Origin: JACCZX01 sp038216465
GTDB taxonomy: Bacteria; Pseudomonadota; Gammaproteobacteria; Burkholderiales; Burkholderiaceae_F
Reading direction: 5' to 3'
Length of the DNA: 64,000 bases
NCBI GenBank assembly: GCA_038216465.1
Contig: JBBQQC010000003.1
Span: forward strand, 62,001 to 126,000
The notes beneath the pieces were generated by a model. That model saw only the letters and a program-made list of their open reading frames with translations, had not been told where the DNA came from and ran no database searches. Within the stretch, counting starts at the first letter, position 1. Each line of letters starts with the position of its first letter. Shown piece after piece: positions 35,053 through 45,961 of this stretch. A program made the translations under genes and the position numbers.

Positions 35053-35188
35053 GACTTCCTCCAGTTGATGTACAGCGCTTCAATGAACTCCGTTCGTGAG
35101 ATGAACGGTTCTGTGAGTGTTAATGAGACCGAGATGATCCGACACTGCAGATTCATCGAGAATGGTGTGGAAGATTCAGCAACTCTGG

Positions 35189-35356
35189 CTAACGCCTCGC
35201 TAACACCGCTGGTGCAGGTTGGCCGGGTCCCGCATCAGCGACATACGAAAGTGCAAGCAGATCGATAAGACCACCGATCAACAACGTTATCGATACAGCA
35301 GCAATCGCGATTGCTAGTCGGATCCACGGGGCACTGCGTTTGTATTCACCGTTCAT
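35189..35356 (-). CDS. Very small single-pass membrane protein
   Basis: 55 residues from ATG 35356 with GGAGA upstream. One membrane helix (IRLAIAIAAVSITLLIGGLI, about 12-31) continuing to LLALSYV, short basic N-terminus, Pro/Ala C-terminus. Lies about 135 bp upstream of the small lipoprotein on the same strand. No known family. Confidence 0.6.
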   Translation of the reverse strand: MNGEYKRSAPWIRLAIAIAAVSITLLIGGLIDLLALSYVADAGPGQPAPAVLARR

Positions 35357-35485
35357 TGGGTCTCCATTTCGCCTGTCTGATCAGGCGACCGGATCGTGCG
35401 CTGAGCGGCGCCGCAAGTCTGTGGGTAAATCCTCAAGAGTTTTGAAGAATGTTCGCGCGCGCGGCAACCTGGGTAGTCATATGCT

Positions 35486-35705
35486 GTGACGTACGCTCTC
35501 CGCATCACCCGGAGGGCATATGCATCTAAAGGGCTCCTGCCATTGCGGCGCAGTGAAGTTCCGCCTGCAATCCGATTCGCCCGTTCCCTTCATGCACTGC
35601 CACTGCACCATCTGCCGCAAGACCGCGGGCGGAGGCGGCTACGCGATCAACCTCGGCGGCGATGCGATCCAATGCAAGTGGCACTCGCTTTGCTCGTGGC
35701 GGTGA
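35486..35705 (+). pseudogene. 5' fragment of a GFA gene
   Basis: The GFA leader and first 49 codons (GSCHCGAVKF, HCHCTICRKTAGG, YAINLGGDA) match the intact copies, then identity stops abruptly at about 35667. The frame runs on for 12 unrelated codons to a stop. The bases after the break (to about 35843) hold another frame with KYFEGTVFEYTDGSLIVTYG, perhaps the tail of a different lost gene. Confidence 0.8.
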
Positions 35706-35854
35706 CGATCACCGCTGCGCGAAACTACAGGCGCGGCACAGCCGCAAATACTTTGAAGGTACTGTCTTTGAGTACACAGATGGCTCGTTGATAGTCACGT
35801 ATGGTGCGTGGGTGACGTGGGTATCGATGAGCGCCCGAGTCTGAGGAATTTCCG

Positions 35855-37567
35855 TTGAACACGATCGAAGAAGCTGCTCGCCGTCTGACGCAACTGCGGA
35901 GTTCGGGCGTTGACACGCCGTTGGAGCTGGCAACCCGGCCTGCGACCCCGCCGCTTGATGTTGGTACAGAGGAGCATGAAGTGGCCGCGCCAGGACCGGA
36001 GGTCTTGTCGCGCCTGCAGGCGCAATGGGCCGGGGAGCGTCCTGCTCTGAGCCAACATTCCTATGCCGCGCTGACACCGCCATCCTGGCAATCTGCTCAA
36101 GCTGCCGTGCGCAGGCAGCCGCGGATCCAGCGCATGAGCGCTGAGCGATCGCGAATGGCTTCTTCGCTGCTGCTCTCGCTGCTGATTCACGGATTGCTGC
36201 TGAGCCTGACCTTCGGTGGCCAGGGACTTGGGCTTCCGAGCTTGGATTTCCCCTGGCAAAAACGACGCGTTGAGGTGCCCGAGTTGCGCGTCGTGCTCGT
36301 TCCGGCACCCGTCACACGCGCGCTGGCCGCGGTCAACTCGGTCGCGGGGCCAGCGCAGCAGGCATCGATCGAGCCGCCTGTTGCCGGTGGGCGTACCTCG
36401 ACTCCGCCGCCGTCGCCCGCACCACTCCAGCGGCGCGCCCTCGAGATCGAGTCCCGTCACACAGTGGCGGCGAAGATCCGCGAGACGGCCGCGACCGGCG
36501 TGGCGCCGTCCGGCAGGCCCAAGCTGGTCGTGCCTCCCGTTCCCACGGGGCCAGATGTGATCACCGCAGCACCGAGCGCTTCGAGCCCGGAGACCGTGAT
36601 GCCGGCGTATCGAGATCCCGGTGATCTAGCACGGGAGCGAATCGGACAGGACGTTCGGGACGCAGCAGCTGCATTGGCTAAACAGGCGGATCAGTTGGAG
36701 GCGGCGCGGGTTGAGGCCGCGCAACGCGAGGCCGACCTTCGGGAAGAAGCAGCACGCGTCGAGGCTGCGCGAGTGGAGGCTAAACGCGAGGAGGCCGCGC
36801 AACTGGTTGCAGCACGAATGGAGGCGGAGCGGCAGGAGGCCGCTCGCCAGGAAGTAGCGGCGCGCATCGAAGCCGCGCGACGGGCTGCGGCACAGCTGGA
36901 GGCGGAGCGTCTGCTGGCAACTCGTCAAGAAGCCGCTCGCGTCGAGGCAGCGCGAGCAGCGCAACCGGAGGCGCAGCCTCAAGAGCCCGCTCGTCAGGAA
37001 AGAGCTCGGCCCGAGGCTGCAAGACCGGATGCCGAACGCCAAGAACCCGCACGACAGGCCGCAGCACCGCAAGACGTCGCGCGCGGCGAGGCAGAAAAAG
37101 AGGAGGCAAGACGGGAAGCGCGGCGCCGAGCCATCGGGCGTCAACTGGATGAGGAAGCCGCCCAGCGTGAGGCAGCTTCGAATGCCACTCGCCAACTGCC
37201 CCTCTCGTTGAGCACCGCACGTCGAGCCAGACTATGGGGGCGCGTTGACCCCAATGTCGAACTTGTCCAGTACGCGGAGGCATGGGCCCGGAAGATCCAA
37301 TTCAATACACCTGTCGCGACGGTGCGCGAAGTGGCGAAGCAGGCTCACCGCCAGCCGACGGTGACGGTGGCCATTCGAAGCGACGGATCCGTGGAATCGG
37401 TGACCTTCGTGGTCTCCAGTGGCGTGGCGCAAGTTGATGACGCGATACGGCGCATCTTGCAAAGCCACGAGCACTACCCAGCGTTCGCGCCCGCACTGGC
37501 CCGCGAGTACGACGTGATTGAAATCCGGCGGATCTGGCACTTCGACGACGCCGTCCGGTTGGACTGA
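35855..37567 (+). CDS. TonB/TolA-like envelope-spanning protein
   Basis: 570 residues, TTG start after GAGG. Cytoplasmic part about 1-100 (beginning IEEAARRLTQLRSSGVDTP), one membrane helix about 101-121 (MASSLLLSLLIHGLLLSLTF), a Pro-rich stretch, then about 200 residues of Glu/Ala/Arg repeats (EAARxEAxR type, about 275-450) forming a long helix. The C-terminal domain (about 480-570) has TVTVAIRSDGSVESVTFVVSSG and an Ile-rich end, as in TonB-type energy transducers. Expected to span the periplasm and couple to an outer-membrane partner; no ExbBD or receptor is in the window. The long N-terminal cytoplasmic part is unusual for TonB. Confidence 0.8.
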   Translation: MNTIEEAARRLTQLRSSGVDTPLELATRPATPPLDVGTEEHEVAAPGPEVLSRLQAQWAGERPALSQHSYAALTPPSWQSAQAAVRRQPRIQRMSAERSRMASSLLLSLLIHGLLLSLTFGGQGLGLPSLDFPWQKRRVEVPELRVVLVPAPVTRALAAVNSVAGPAQQASIEPPVAGGRTSTPPPSPAPLQRRALEIESRHTVAAKIRETAATGVAPSGRPKLVVPPVPTGPDVITAAPSASSPETVMPAYRDPGDLARERIGQDVRDAAAALAKQADQLEAARVEAAQREADLREEAARVEAARVEAKREEAAQLVAARMEAERQEAARQEVAARIEAARRAAAQLEAERLLATRQEAARVEAARAAQPEAQPQEPARQERARPEAARPDAERQEPARQAAAPQDVARGEAEKEEARREARRRAIGRQLDEEAAQREAASNATRQLPLSLSTARRARLWGRVDPNVELVQYAEAWARKIQFNTPVATVREVAKQAHRQPTVTVAIRSDGSVESVTFVVSSGVAQVDDAIRRILQSHEHYPAFAPALAREYDVIEIRRIWHFDDAVRLD

Positions 37568-37608
37568 CGAGGGCCCTCGTCGTACTGATCATCACCGACG
37601 GCGGGCGT

Positions 37609-37646
37609 CACTGCAGGGAATGGCCAGGAGAATCGTTGAGGGAGTG
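37609..37646 (+). pseudogene. Remnant of the 3' end of a GFA gene
   Basis: CACTGCAGGGAATGGCCAGG and the following bases match 21597-21634 near the end of GFA copy 2. It lies directly against the truncated 3' end of the AAA+ gene at 37651, so the same event may have cut both. Confidence 0.65.
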
Positions 37647-37650
37647 CGCT

Positions 37651-38961
37651 CTAACGTGTCTTGGGTCGTGGAAAGCGCACTGGTCGCCAGCGGTGCTTCG
37701 CGGCGCCCGTGAACGGCGCCTCAACATCATCGCGCAAGTTGGTCGCGAGGATCACGAGCCCGCTAAAACGCTCGATCCGCTGCAGCAGGTAGTCAACGTC
37801 GATGTTCGCGTAGCGGTCGTGCGCATCGCTGACTTCGCTGCGCTTGCCGAATAGCGCATCGGCTTCGTCGATCAGAAGCGCCGCGCCGGCGCGTTCGGCG
37901 GCGTCAAACACCGCGTCGATGTTCCTCGAGGTCTCGCCGAGGTACTTGCTTGAAACCGCCGCAAGGTCGATTCGCAGCACTTCCAGTGACAGCGCTTGCG
38001 CCTGCGCGTACGCGGCGAGCGTCTTGCCGGTAAGCGGTGCGCCGTGAAAGCACGCAATCAAGCCATCTGACTTGTTGCCTTCGTGCGGGGCCAATCCCAA
38101 CGCGTCGAGCAGATCCCTCGCGATCGCCGGCAAGCAGCTGACCGGAGCCGTCATCGACGGCGAGTCGCTCGGCGTTGCGTATTGCTCCACAGCGTCGTCG
38201 GATGTAGCGCTCGCCGCCAGCCAGAGCTCGACCGCGTCGACGAAATCCGCATTGTCCTGTAGCGAGGGTTGATCCAGCTTCGCGAGCCAGTCGAAGATCC
38301 GCCGTCCAGCTTGCGCCTTCGTTCGAATGCGCGCCACGTTGCGCGCGCCACCGAGGTACCTCGTGTTCACGCTGTCGATCACATGCCACATATCGCGCGC
38401 GCCGAACGCCTGCTGCAATTCCGAGTCGCCGAGGATGTCGAACGCCCGCTCAGTGTCGGCCGTCAACTGCTCGGCCGCGAACAGTGCGCCGCCCCACCCG
38501 TGCCGCGACAGATTCGCCGCCAGATCGCGCGCTGCATTTCGCACCGGGGCATTGGCATCGGTGCGCGGCGTGATCAGTGCCGATGCACCGTGCTTACGCG
38601 CATACGCCGATACTGCGACGAGAAAGCGCATCCACAGCGAGAGAAAATCCGAGTTCGGCTCGCCTTCAGCCGCATCGCCGCCCGGCGCGGCGCCGAACAT
38701 GCGCCAGTACACATTGCGCCGCACGCTCTCCGGCTGCGGCCGCTGCGAGCGCCACATCTGGTACAGCTTCTCTCCCGCACCACCACGGCCGATCGGCAGC
38801 AGTCCTTGGTGGAACAACTCGACGATGCGCTCGACCACTTGGAACAGCTGCACTGCCTCCAACTGGAACGCAAAGTAGATCGCTTGGGCGGCGTCCAGGT
38901 TGTCCTTGACGATCTCGACGTCGGTCTGTGATTCCAGGTCGGGCAGTTCGATTTTCACCAT
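37651..38961 (-). CDS. AAA+ ATPase, C-terminally truncated
   Basis: 436 residues from ATG 38961 (a TTG at 38988 is also possible). The first 290 residues are helical and unrecognised (VVERIVELFHQGLLPIGRGG, NVYWRMFGAAPGG). The AAA module has Walker A GAPLTGKT (307-314), Walker B ALLIDEADALFG (361-372) and sensor 1 ILATNLR (404-410). It then ends at VRFPRPKTR with the arginine-finger region scrambled and the C-terminal lid missing. In whole AAA+ proteins of this CDC48-like type about 60-80 more residues follow. The stop abuts a GFA remnant, so the gene was probably cut by a deletion. Function in this state is doubtful. Confidence 0.75.
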   Translation of the reverse strand: MVKIELPDLESQTDVEIVKDNLDAAQAIYFAFQLEAVQLFQVVERIVELFHQGLLPIGRGGAGEKLYQMWRSQRPQPESVRRNVYWRMFGAAPGGDAAEGEPNSDFLSLWMRFLVAVSAYARKHGASALITPRTDANAPVRNAARDLAANLSRHGWGGALFAAEQLTADTERAFDILGDSELQQAFGARDMWHVIDSVNTRYLGGARNVARIRTKAQAGRRIFDWLAKLDQPSLQDNADFVDAVELWLAASATSDDAVEQYATPSDSPSMTAPVSCLPAIARDLLDALGLAPHEGNKSDGLIACFHGAPLTGKTLAAYAQAQALSLEVLRIDLAAVSSKYLGETSRNIDAVFDAAERAGAALLIDEADALFGKRSEVSDAHDRYANIDVDYLLQRIERFSGLVILATNLRDDVEAPFTGAAKHRWRPVRFPRPKTR

Positions 38962-39054
38962 GGACGAATGTGTGCGCGCTAACGACAATAGATGGCGAAG
39001 CCTCGACCGAACGGCGGTGTCCGCGACCCGACGCGATGCCGACGCTCATAAGGC

Positions 39055-39114
39055 GGATTACCATTCTGCCCTGCACCTCGCGCAACAACAATGGCCGCTG
39101 TGCCAAAGAAATAG
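39055..39114 (+). pseudogene. Collapsed copy of the SnoaL-like gene
   Basis: GGATTACCATTCTGCCCTGC through CAACAACAATG matches the upstream region of the SnoaL-like gene (5554-5593). It continues within a few bases into CCGCTGTGCCAAAGAAATAG, a match to that gene's last codons (6108-6130). The whole middle of the gene is gone. Confidence 0.7.
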
Positions 39115-39168
39115 AAGACGTCGCGGCCGGGATTGGCATTTAGAAATTAACGTCCAAGTAGCGCACCG

Positions 39169-39900
39169 ATGAGCATGACTGCTGAGACCAGGCTCAAGAG
39201 GCTGGGCGAACATGCGCTCGCCGCTCTCTCTGTACTGTTTGCTCTCTCAATCTTGGCCGCCGCGGTATGGACCATCTACAGCCGCTCGTTCGACACCATA
39301 TACAGATATGGGGGGCGAATCGCGCTGCCCATATTTGTGTTGTTTCTTCTTCTCGGTGTTATTGCGTACTCAATTAAGAATGAAGAAAGTGAGACGCGTT
39401 GGTGGCACAAACCCACCAACTGGATTGGCATTGTCGGCTTCGCCACGATTGGTTCATTAATCGCTGGCTTCATGTACTACAGCGCTGGAGTTGCGCTTAA
39501 GGATTCGTACGAGTGGGCAACTGCACTTACCCTGTCCCGCGACCAACGATTCGCGGTATTAGCTTTAATCGCTCTCACTGCCGGTTCGGTGCTCTTTCTG
39601 TTGCGCCATTTCTTCCGGTCGCTCTATGGCTTGACGGAGGTAATCGTTGGCGTATTCGTCGCCACTCTAAAGATTGCTGAGAAGGCGCCGGTAACATCTG
39701 ATCCCGCGGGCGAGATTTCCACAGTTCTCTCTATTCTGAATACGGACGCTTACGTCGCTGTCTTAACTGCCGGCGTTTACCTCGTTGTTCGCGGGTTAGA
39801 CAACATGCACCAAGGCATCGCCAAGGATCCGCGCGACTTAGTCGTTGGAAGGTTGGTGGATTGGTTACGTGCCTCGCCCGTCCCGCCGAGTTCTCCCTAA
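39169..39900 (+). CDS. Multi-pass membrane protein of unknown function
   Basis: 243 residues with about five hydrophobic segments (LAALSVLFALSILAAAVWTI, IALPIFVLFLLLGVIAYSI, WIGIVGFATIGSLIAGFMYY, FAVLALIALTAGSVLFLL, AYVAVLTAGVYLVVRGL). No family recognised. The codon choice looks more AT-rich than its neighbours, hinting at transfer. A 295-bp gap follows with no gene found. Confidence 0.65.
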   Translation: MSMTAETRLKRLGEHALAALSVLFALSILAAAVWTIYSRSFDTIYRYGGRIALPIFVLFLLLGVIAYSIKNEESETRWWHKPTNWIGIVGFATIGSLIAGFMYYSAGVALKDSYEWATALTLSRDQRFAVLALIALTAGSVLFLLRHFFRSLYGLTEVIVGVFVATLKIAEKAPVTSDPAGEISTVLSILNTDAYVAVLTAGVYLVVRGLDNMHQGIAKDPRDLVVGRLVDWLRASPVPPSSP

Positions 39901-40195
39901 TCGGCGTCCGCTTGCCGGCGTGGCGACAGGTCTGCTTCGGGTCAAAGCAGCCGTTGTTCCCGCGGTGACCCAAGTCGCCAAGCGGAGTGAGTGCGTGAAC
40001 GGTGTACAGCGGTGTTGGAGTTAATCCGCGAGTGCTTCGCCGCAACAAAATCGTCGCACCAGTGGCTCGTTCTTGACGTACGGCTTCGCACGCAGGTTAC
40101 CGATGGTTACGACATCGGGTCGGCGCACGCTTGTCGCGGGCCGTTGCATTGTCATCAGGGCCGTTCGCGGCCTTTGACTGTGCTTGAGGAGGCCT

Positions 40196-40393
40196 ATGTT
40201 TAAGCATCGATTGATTCTGGTTACGCTTGCCGCTGCCGCGGTCGCAGCTGTATCGGGTTGCGTCGTCGCGCCGGTGCCCGGCTACGGTTATGGCTACGGG
40301 TACGAGTCGGGATACGGGTATGTGGCACCGCCATCGGCAGTTGTCGTGGTGCCCGCTCCGTATCCCCACTATCGCCATTGGCGGCGCTGGTAA
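40196..40393 (+). CDS. Small Gly/Tyr-rich lipoprotein
   Basis: 65 residues. GAGGAGG just before the ATG at 40196. LAAAAVAAVSGC is a lipobox; the mature part is GYGYGYGYESGYGYV followed by PAPYPHYRHWRRW. Short Tyr/Gly lipoproteins of this type occur widely in Burkholderiales and are of unknown role. Confidence 0.75.
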   Translation: MFKHRLILVTLAAAAVAAVSGCVVAPVPGYGYGYGYESGYGYVAPPSAVVVVPAPYPHYRHWRRW

Positions 40394-40434
40394 GGCTGCT
40401 GGTTACGCGATGCATTGAAGCGTTGAGGACAAAG

Positions 40435-41315
40435 CTATATCACGGTCGCAGGCCTTGCCGCCGCTCCCGTGAACTCCGGTCCGATCACGTCCTTCGCCGA
40501 GTACCCGCGATTAACGTCTAGTCCCGTGATGCGCCAGTCGTGTACCGGCAGCGGCAGCGGATGGACCAGGCGCTCGTATGAGCGCATTGGCCACAGCACA
40601 CCGAAGCGGCGTGCATGCTCGAACGTGTCTACCTCGGCGACCGCGCCGCGCGTGCCCGCAAAACCTTCGAGCGTGAAACGCATGCGGCGGGTGATGTTGT
40701 CCGCGCTATCAACGTACAGAGCGAGGCGATCGGTTGCTGCTTTGCCCAGGCCCGGCGAGAGCCATACGTTGATGACGTCGCACAGGCGCCCGTCGACGTT
40801 TTCGGTGCCGGCGAGTTGCAGCGGCAGATTTCGATTCACCAGCCACAGCGGGCCCAACAGGAACAAGCAGTAGCCTTCCGCCACCAGCGCGGCGGTGTCT
40901 TGCGCGGCGGCATCGCTGCTACGCACGCCGTTGAACCACACCGCGACCTCGCCGGTGTCATCGACTGCGTTCCGACGCCACACCACATGCTTGCGACCTT
41001 GCGGGCCGATGTATGACTGCGCCACCACGCCGGCGGTCGGTATCAGGCGCTCTTCGGAGCTGCCGCGATAGCCCGCATCGACAAGTTCGGGCTGGACACG
41101 GTCGACCAGTGGCCGCCATTCGCCGCTGTAGCTGACATTGATATCCGTCAGCGTGCGATAGGCGGCGAGACCATGCGCCTCGGCGCTTTCCTGCAGCCGC
41201 TTCGCCGCCGCCGCATCGGCCGGTGGTCGTGCAACCAGCGGCAGAGGCGTGCTGCATCCGGCGAACAAAGGCAGGACAGCGAGTCCGAGCACCGCGCGGC
41301 GGGTCAGGTGATAGG

Positions 41316-41319
<4 letters not shown>
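40435..41319 (-). CDS. Putative lipoprotein coupled to KatG
   Basis: 294 residues. Its ATG overlaps the katG stop as ATGA, so it is translationally coupled to katG. Signal MTYHLTRRAVLGLAVLPLFAGC with lipobox (FAGC). The mature part has AAAKRLQESAEAHGLAAYRTL, then beta-rich DINVSYSGEWRPLVDRVQPEL and AVWFNGVRSSD; it may belong to the group of LolA/LppX-like envelope proteins, but no firm family call. Coupling suggests a role in peroxide or envelope stress; inference. Confidence 0.7.
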
Positions 41320-43574
<2,255 letters not shown>

Positions 43575-43692
43575 TGGCTTGATGTATCGATAGGGTGAAG
43601 GCAATGAGCTTCCGCTATCGCGCCTAGCAAAGCCAGTCGGCTTTATCAATCGCGGAGATAGGAAAAAGCTTCAACGCGGCCGCGAGGTCTAT

Positions 43693-44586
43693 TCAACTGT
43701 GAACCGCTGTCGTTGGAATAGTCCCAGCCTCACCGCGCTTGGAACCAAATGTCCGCGCATAGATCCAGGTGAACTCAGCGCCCAACAGAAATATTTGTGC
43801 CGAGTAGTACACCCAGATAAAAATTACGATCAACGAGGCGGCCGCGCCAAAGCCCGAAGCGATGCCGCTCTTCCCAATGTAGAGACCTATCAGAAATCGT
43901 CCGATGGTGAATAACAGGGCGGTCACCGCTGCGCCAAGCCACACGTCGTGCCACTGCACTTGCACGCGCGGCATCAGTTTGTAAATCATCGCGAAACCGA
44001 CCGTCGTGACAGCGAATCCGAGCACGATGTTGACGCTCTGGGCCAACACTTCCCAGCTACCGAACGCGCCGCTCCACCATTTACCGAGCGCTGCTGTCGC
44101 TGCTCCCAACACGAGGGAGACCATCAGTAGAAAAGAGACTCCGAGGATCATGCCGAAGGAGAGCAAGCGTGCGCGCACAAGGCCCAATAACCCGCCGGAA
44201 CGGTCGCGCGCGGGAGCGCGCCAAATGCGGTCGAGTGCGTCTTGCAGCTCGCCGAACACGCTGGTCGCACCGATGAGAAGCAATACGAGGCCGACGACGG
44301 TCGCGGCGATTCCCTCCTTCGGTTCGCTGACGCTGGTCAGCAAGTTCTCCACTGTCTTTGCAGCGTCAGCCCCCATCAGGCCGCGTAGTTGAGCAAAGAT
44401 CTCGCCGCGTGCGGCCTCCGCTCCAAACACCATGCCAGCGACTGCAATGACGATCAACAGCACGGGTGCCAGGGAAAAGACCGTGTAGTACGAGAGCGCA
44501 GCGCCCATGCTGGGCGCGTAGTCGTCCACCCAAGCTTCAACGGTGTCTTTACCGAGCGTCGACCACTTTTTGAGAAACTGTTTCAT
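43693..44586 (-). CDS. YihY/BrkB family membrane protein, copy 1
   Basis: 297 residues, six membrane helices. Family marks: MGAALSYYTVFSLAPVLLIVIAVAG (about 27-51), LQDALDRIWRAP, and the C-terminal SGFGAAASLIVIFIWVYYSAQIFLLGAEFTWIYA. YihY-family proteins are inner-membrane proteins without a settled function. A fragment of a close copy lies at 51866-52055 and a more distant relative at 57756-58637. Confidence 0.92.
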   Translation of the reverse strand: MKQFLKKWSTLGKDTVEAWVDDYAPSMGAALSYYTVFSLAPVLLIVIAVAGMVFGAEAARGEIFAQLRGLMGADAAKTVENLLTSVSEPKEGIAATVVGLVLLLIGATSVFGELQDALDRIWRAPARDRSGGLLGLVRARLLSFGMILGVSFLLMVSLVLGAATAALGKWWSGAFGSWEVLAQSVNIVLGFAVTTVGFAMIYKLMPRVQVQWHDVWLGAAVTALLFTIGRFLIGLYIGKSGIASGFGAAASLIVIFIWVYYSAQIFLLGAEFTWIYARTFGSKRGEAGTIPTTAVHS

Positions 44587-44627
44587 GCTTATGCACAGGT
44601 TGCGCGAGCCTAGACGTTCGCCCGTGA

Positions 44628-45476
44628 CTAAGGTCGGTTCGCCGCGAGGAAGTGGTCGATCGCCGCCACATCACGGCGCTCACCTTTCCAATCCTTCGCG
44701 AGCTGCAGGTAGAGATCTGCAATACCTTCGAAAATCTGCGCTGTAGATAAGTCTTCACCCGAGAACGCAGCCACTTCGCGCATCTCGAATTCCCAGCGAT
44801 GCGCCTTCGGGTACATGTCCGGCAGTGTGCGGCCGATGTGCGCGAGCAGCTGCGGTTGACTGTACGCAAGTTCTTCGCGCAACGCATTCGAAGCACCGGC
44901 GCGCGTGGCGGCGAGCGCCATTGCAGCCGCAAGCGCTGTCAGTCCCTTGTTGAGTCCTGCGTACGCCATCTTCAGAGCAGACGCCGCACCAACGGGGCCG
45001 CCGGTCGACTGAGCGCGCAGGCCCAGTGCATTCAAGGTGGCGACGTCCGATGGCATCTCACCTGCGAGATGCAGGGTCGGACCCGTTTGATCCATGCGGC
45101 CCGGCGCGCCGATGATCGAGCCGTCAACAAAGCGCGCACCGCTGGCCACAACTACCTTTTCGATAGTAGCCACCGTCTCGACACTGACCGCATTGCAGTC
45201 GATGTACACGGCTTTCTTCGAGCTGCGCTGCAGCGGGCCTTGGAAGCGCTGCGCGATGGCCATCGCGTCTTTGGGCGGCGTGATCGAGAGAATGAAATCG
45301 GACGCTGCGATGGCATCGTCGTCCGCATCGATCAATCCGGCACGCGTCGCACGCTCGACCGTGGCTGCGCTGCGACCTGTAAGCGAGGTCAGCACGCGCG
45401 CGCCGTGACCGCGCAACCTTTCGCCGATCGAGCATCCCATTTCTCCCGCCGCAATCACGGCTACTGTGGTGGTCAA
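44628..45476 (-). CDS. NAD(P)-binding 6-phosphogluconate dehydrogenase-like protein (DUF1932 C-terminal)
   Basis: 282 residues. A GGAGG six bases before the TTG at 45476 supports that start. Rossmann loop VAVIAAGEMGCSIGERLRGHG (GxGxMG form altered to AAGEMG), then FILSITPPKDAMAIAQRF and DGSIIGAPGR. The helical C-terminal part (SALKMAYAGLNKGLTALAAAM, with the catalytic-type Lys) fits beta-hydroxyacid dehydrogenases with a DUF1932 domain. It oxidises or reduces an unknown hydroxyacid. Confidence 0.85.
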   Translation of the reverse strand: MTTTVAVIAAGEMGCSIGERLRGHGARVLTSLTGRSAATVERATRAGLIDADDDAIAASDFILSITPPKDAMAIAQRFQGPLQRSSKKAVYIDCNAVSVETVATIEKVVVASGARFVDGSIIGAPGRMDQTGPTLHLAGEMPSDVATLNALGLRAQSTGGPVGAASALKMAYAGLNKGLTALAAAMALAATRAGASNALREELAYSQPQLLAHIGRTLPDMYPKAHRWEFEMREVAAFSGEDLSTAQIFEGIADLYLQLAKDWKGERRDVAAIDHFLAANRP

Positions 45477-45524
45477 GGCATACCTCCGTTCTTCGATCAC
45501 ATTTACCCCCAACTACCAGCACTA

Positions 45525-45833
45525 ATGAAACATGACAGCGCGCCACCCATTGCACTGCTTGTTTACTGTTTGTCCGTAGTTGGTTGGAATCTTGTGTCGA
45601 CAGATCTCAGGAAGGCAGATGAATGGAAAGACCCCTTGCTAAGGGCGGCTGCGGGGGCGATTGTTGTTGTGCTCATTGTGCTGATTTTTCAGCGCCCGAG
45701 CAGGGTCGGTCACCCCTATTGGTACGGAGGCCTCGTTTTACTTGGAATCGTCGCCACGGTCTATTACTTGGTGTCATATACCCGCATTGCTGATAAGCAG
45801 CCGGGCGGCGCGCCGGGAGCGGCGGTTAGTTAG
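45525..45833 (+). CDS. Small membrane protein
   Basis: 102 residues. Three hydrophobic segments (IALLVYCLSVVGWNLV, LLRAAAGAIVVVLIVLIF, YWYGGLVLLGIVATVYYLV) and a Gly/Ala C-terminus. No ribosome site is obvious; the start at 45525 is the first in frame after the divergent dehydrogenase gene. Family unknown. Confidence 0.55.
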   Translation: MKHDSAPPIALLVYCLSVVGWNLVSTDLRKADEWKDPLLRAAAGAIVVVLIVLIFQRPSRVGHPYWYGGLVLLGIVATVYYLVSYTRIADKQPGGAPGAAVS

Positions 45834-45922
45834 AAGAAGCGCTTGCGTGAGCTGCTTGCGCTATTCATTTGACCGCGCATGGATCGCTTGATCGAAGGGC
45901 TTGATTTGCAGTGATTCAAAAG

Positions 45923-45945
45923 GGCGGCGCGGTGTTCGCGCCGCC
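45923..45945 (-). terminator. Rho-independent terminator of the 45962-46762 gene
   Basis: GGCGGCGCG and CGCGCCGCC form a perfect 9-bp stem around GTGTT. Read on the minus strand, the stem is followed by CTTTTG, 17 bases after the lipoprotein stop codon. Confidence 0.7.
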
Positions 45946-45961
45946 AGACCCCGTACTTACA

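Noticed and set aside
37651..38961. AAA+ ATPase as part of a contractile injection system
   Set aside because: ATPases of similar layout occur in such loci, but no sheath, tube or baseplate gene is nearby.
43629..43644. AAAGCC-AGTC-GGCTTT hairpin between YihY and katG
   Set aside because: Small stem without a T-run on the transcribed strand; not enough for a terminator call.
44799..45524. Long plus-strand frame ahead of the small membrane protein at 45525
   Set aside because: This part is the antisense of the dehydrogenase gene; only the last 102 residues from 45525 look like a real protein.
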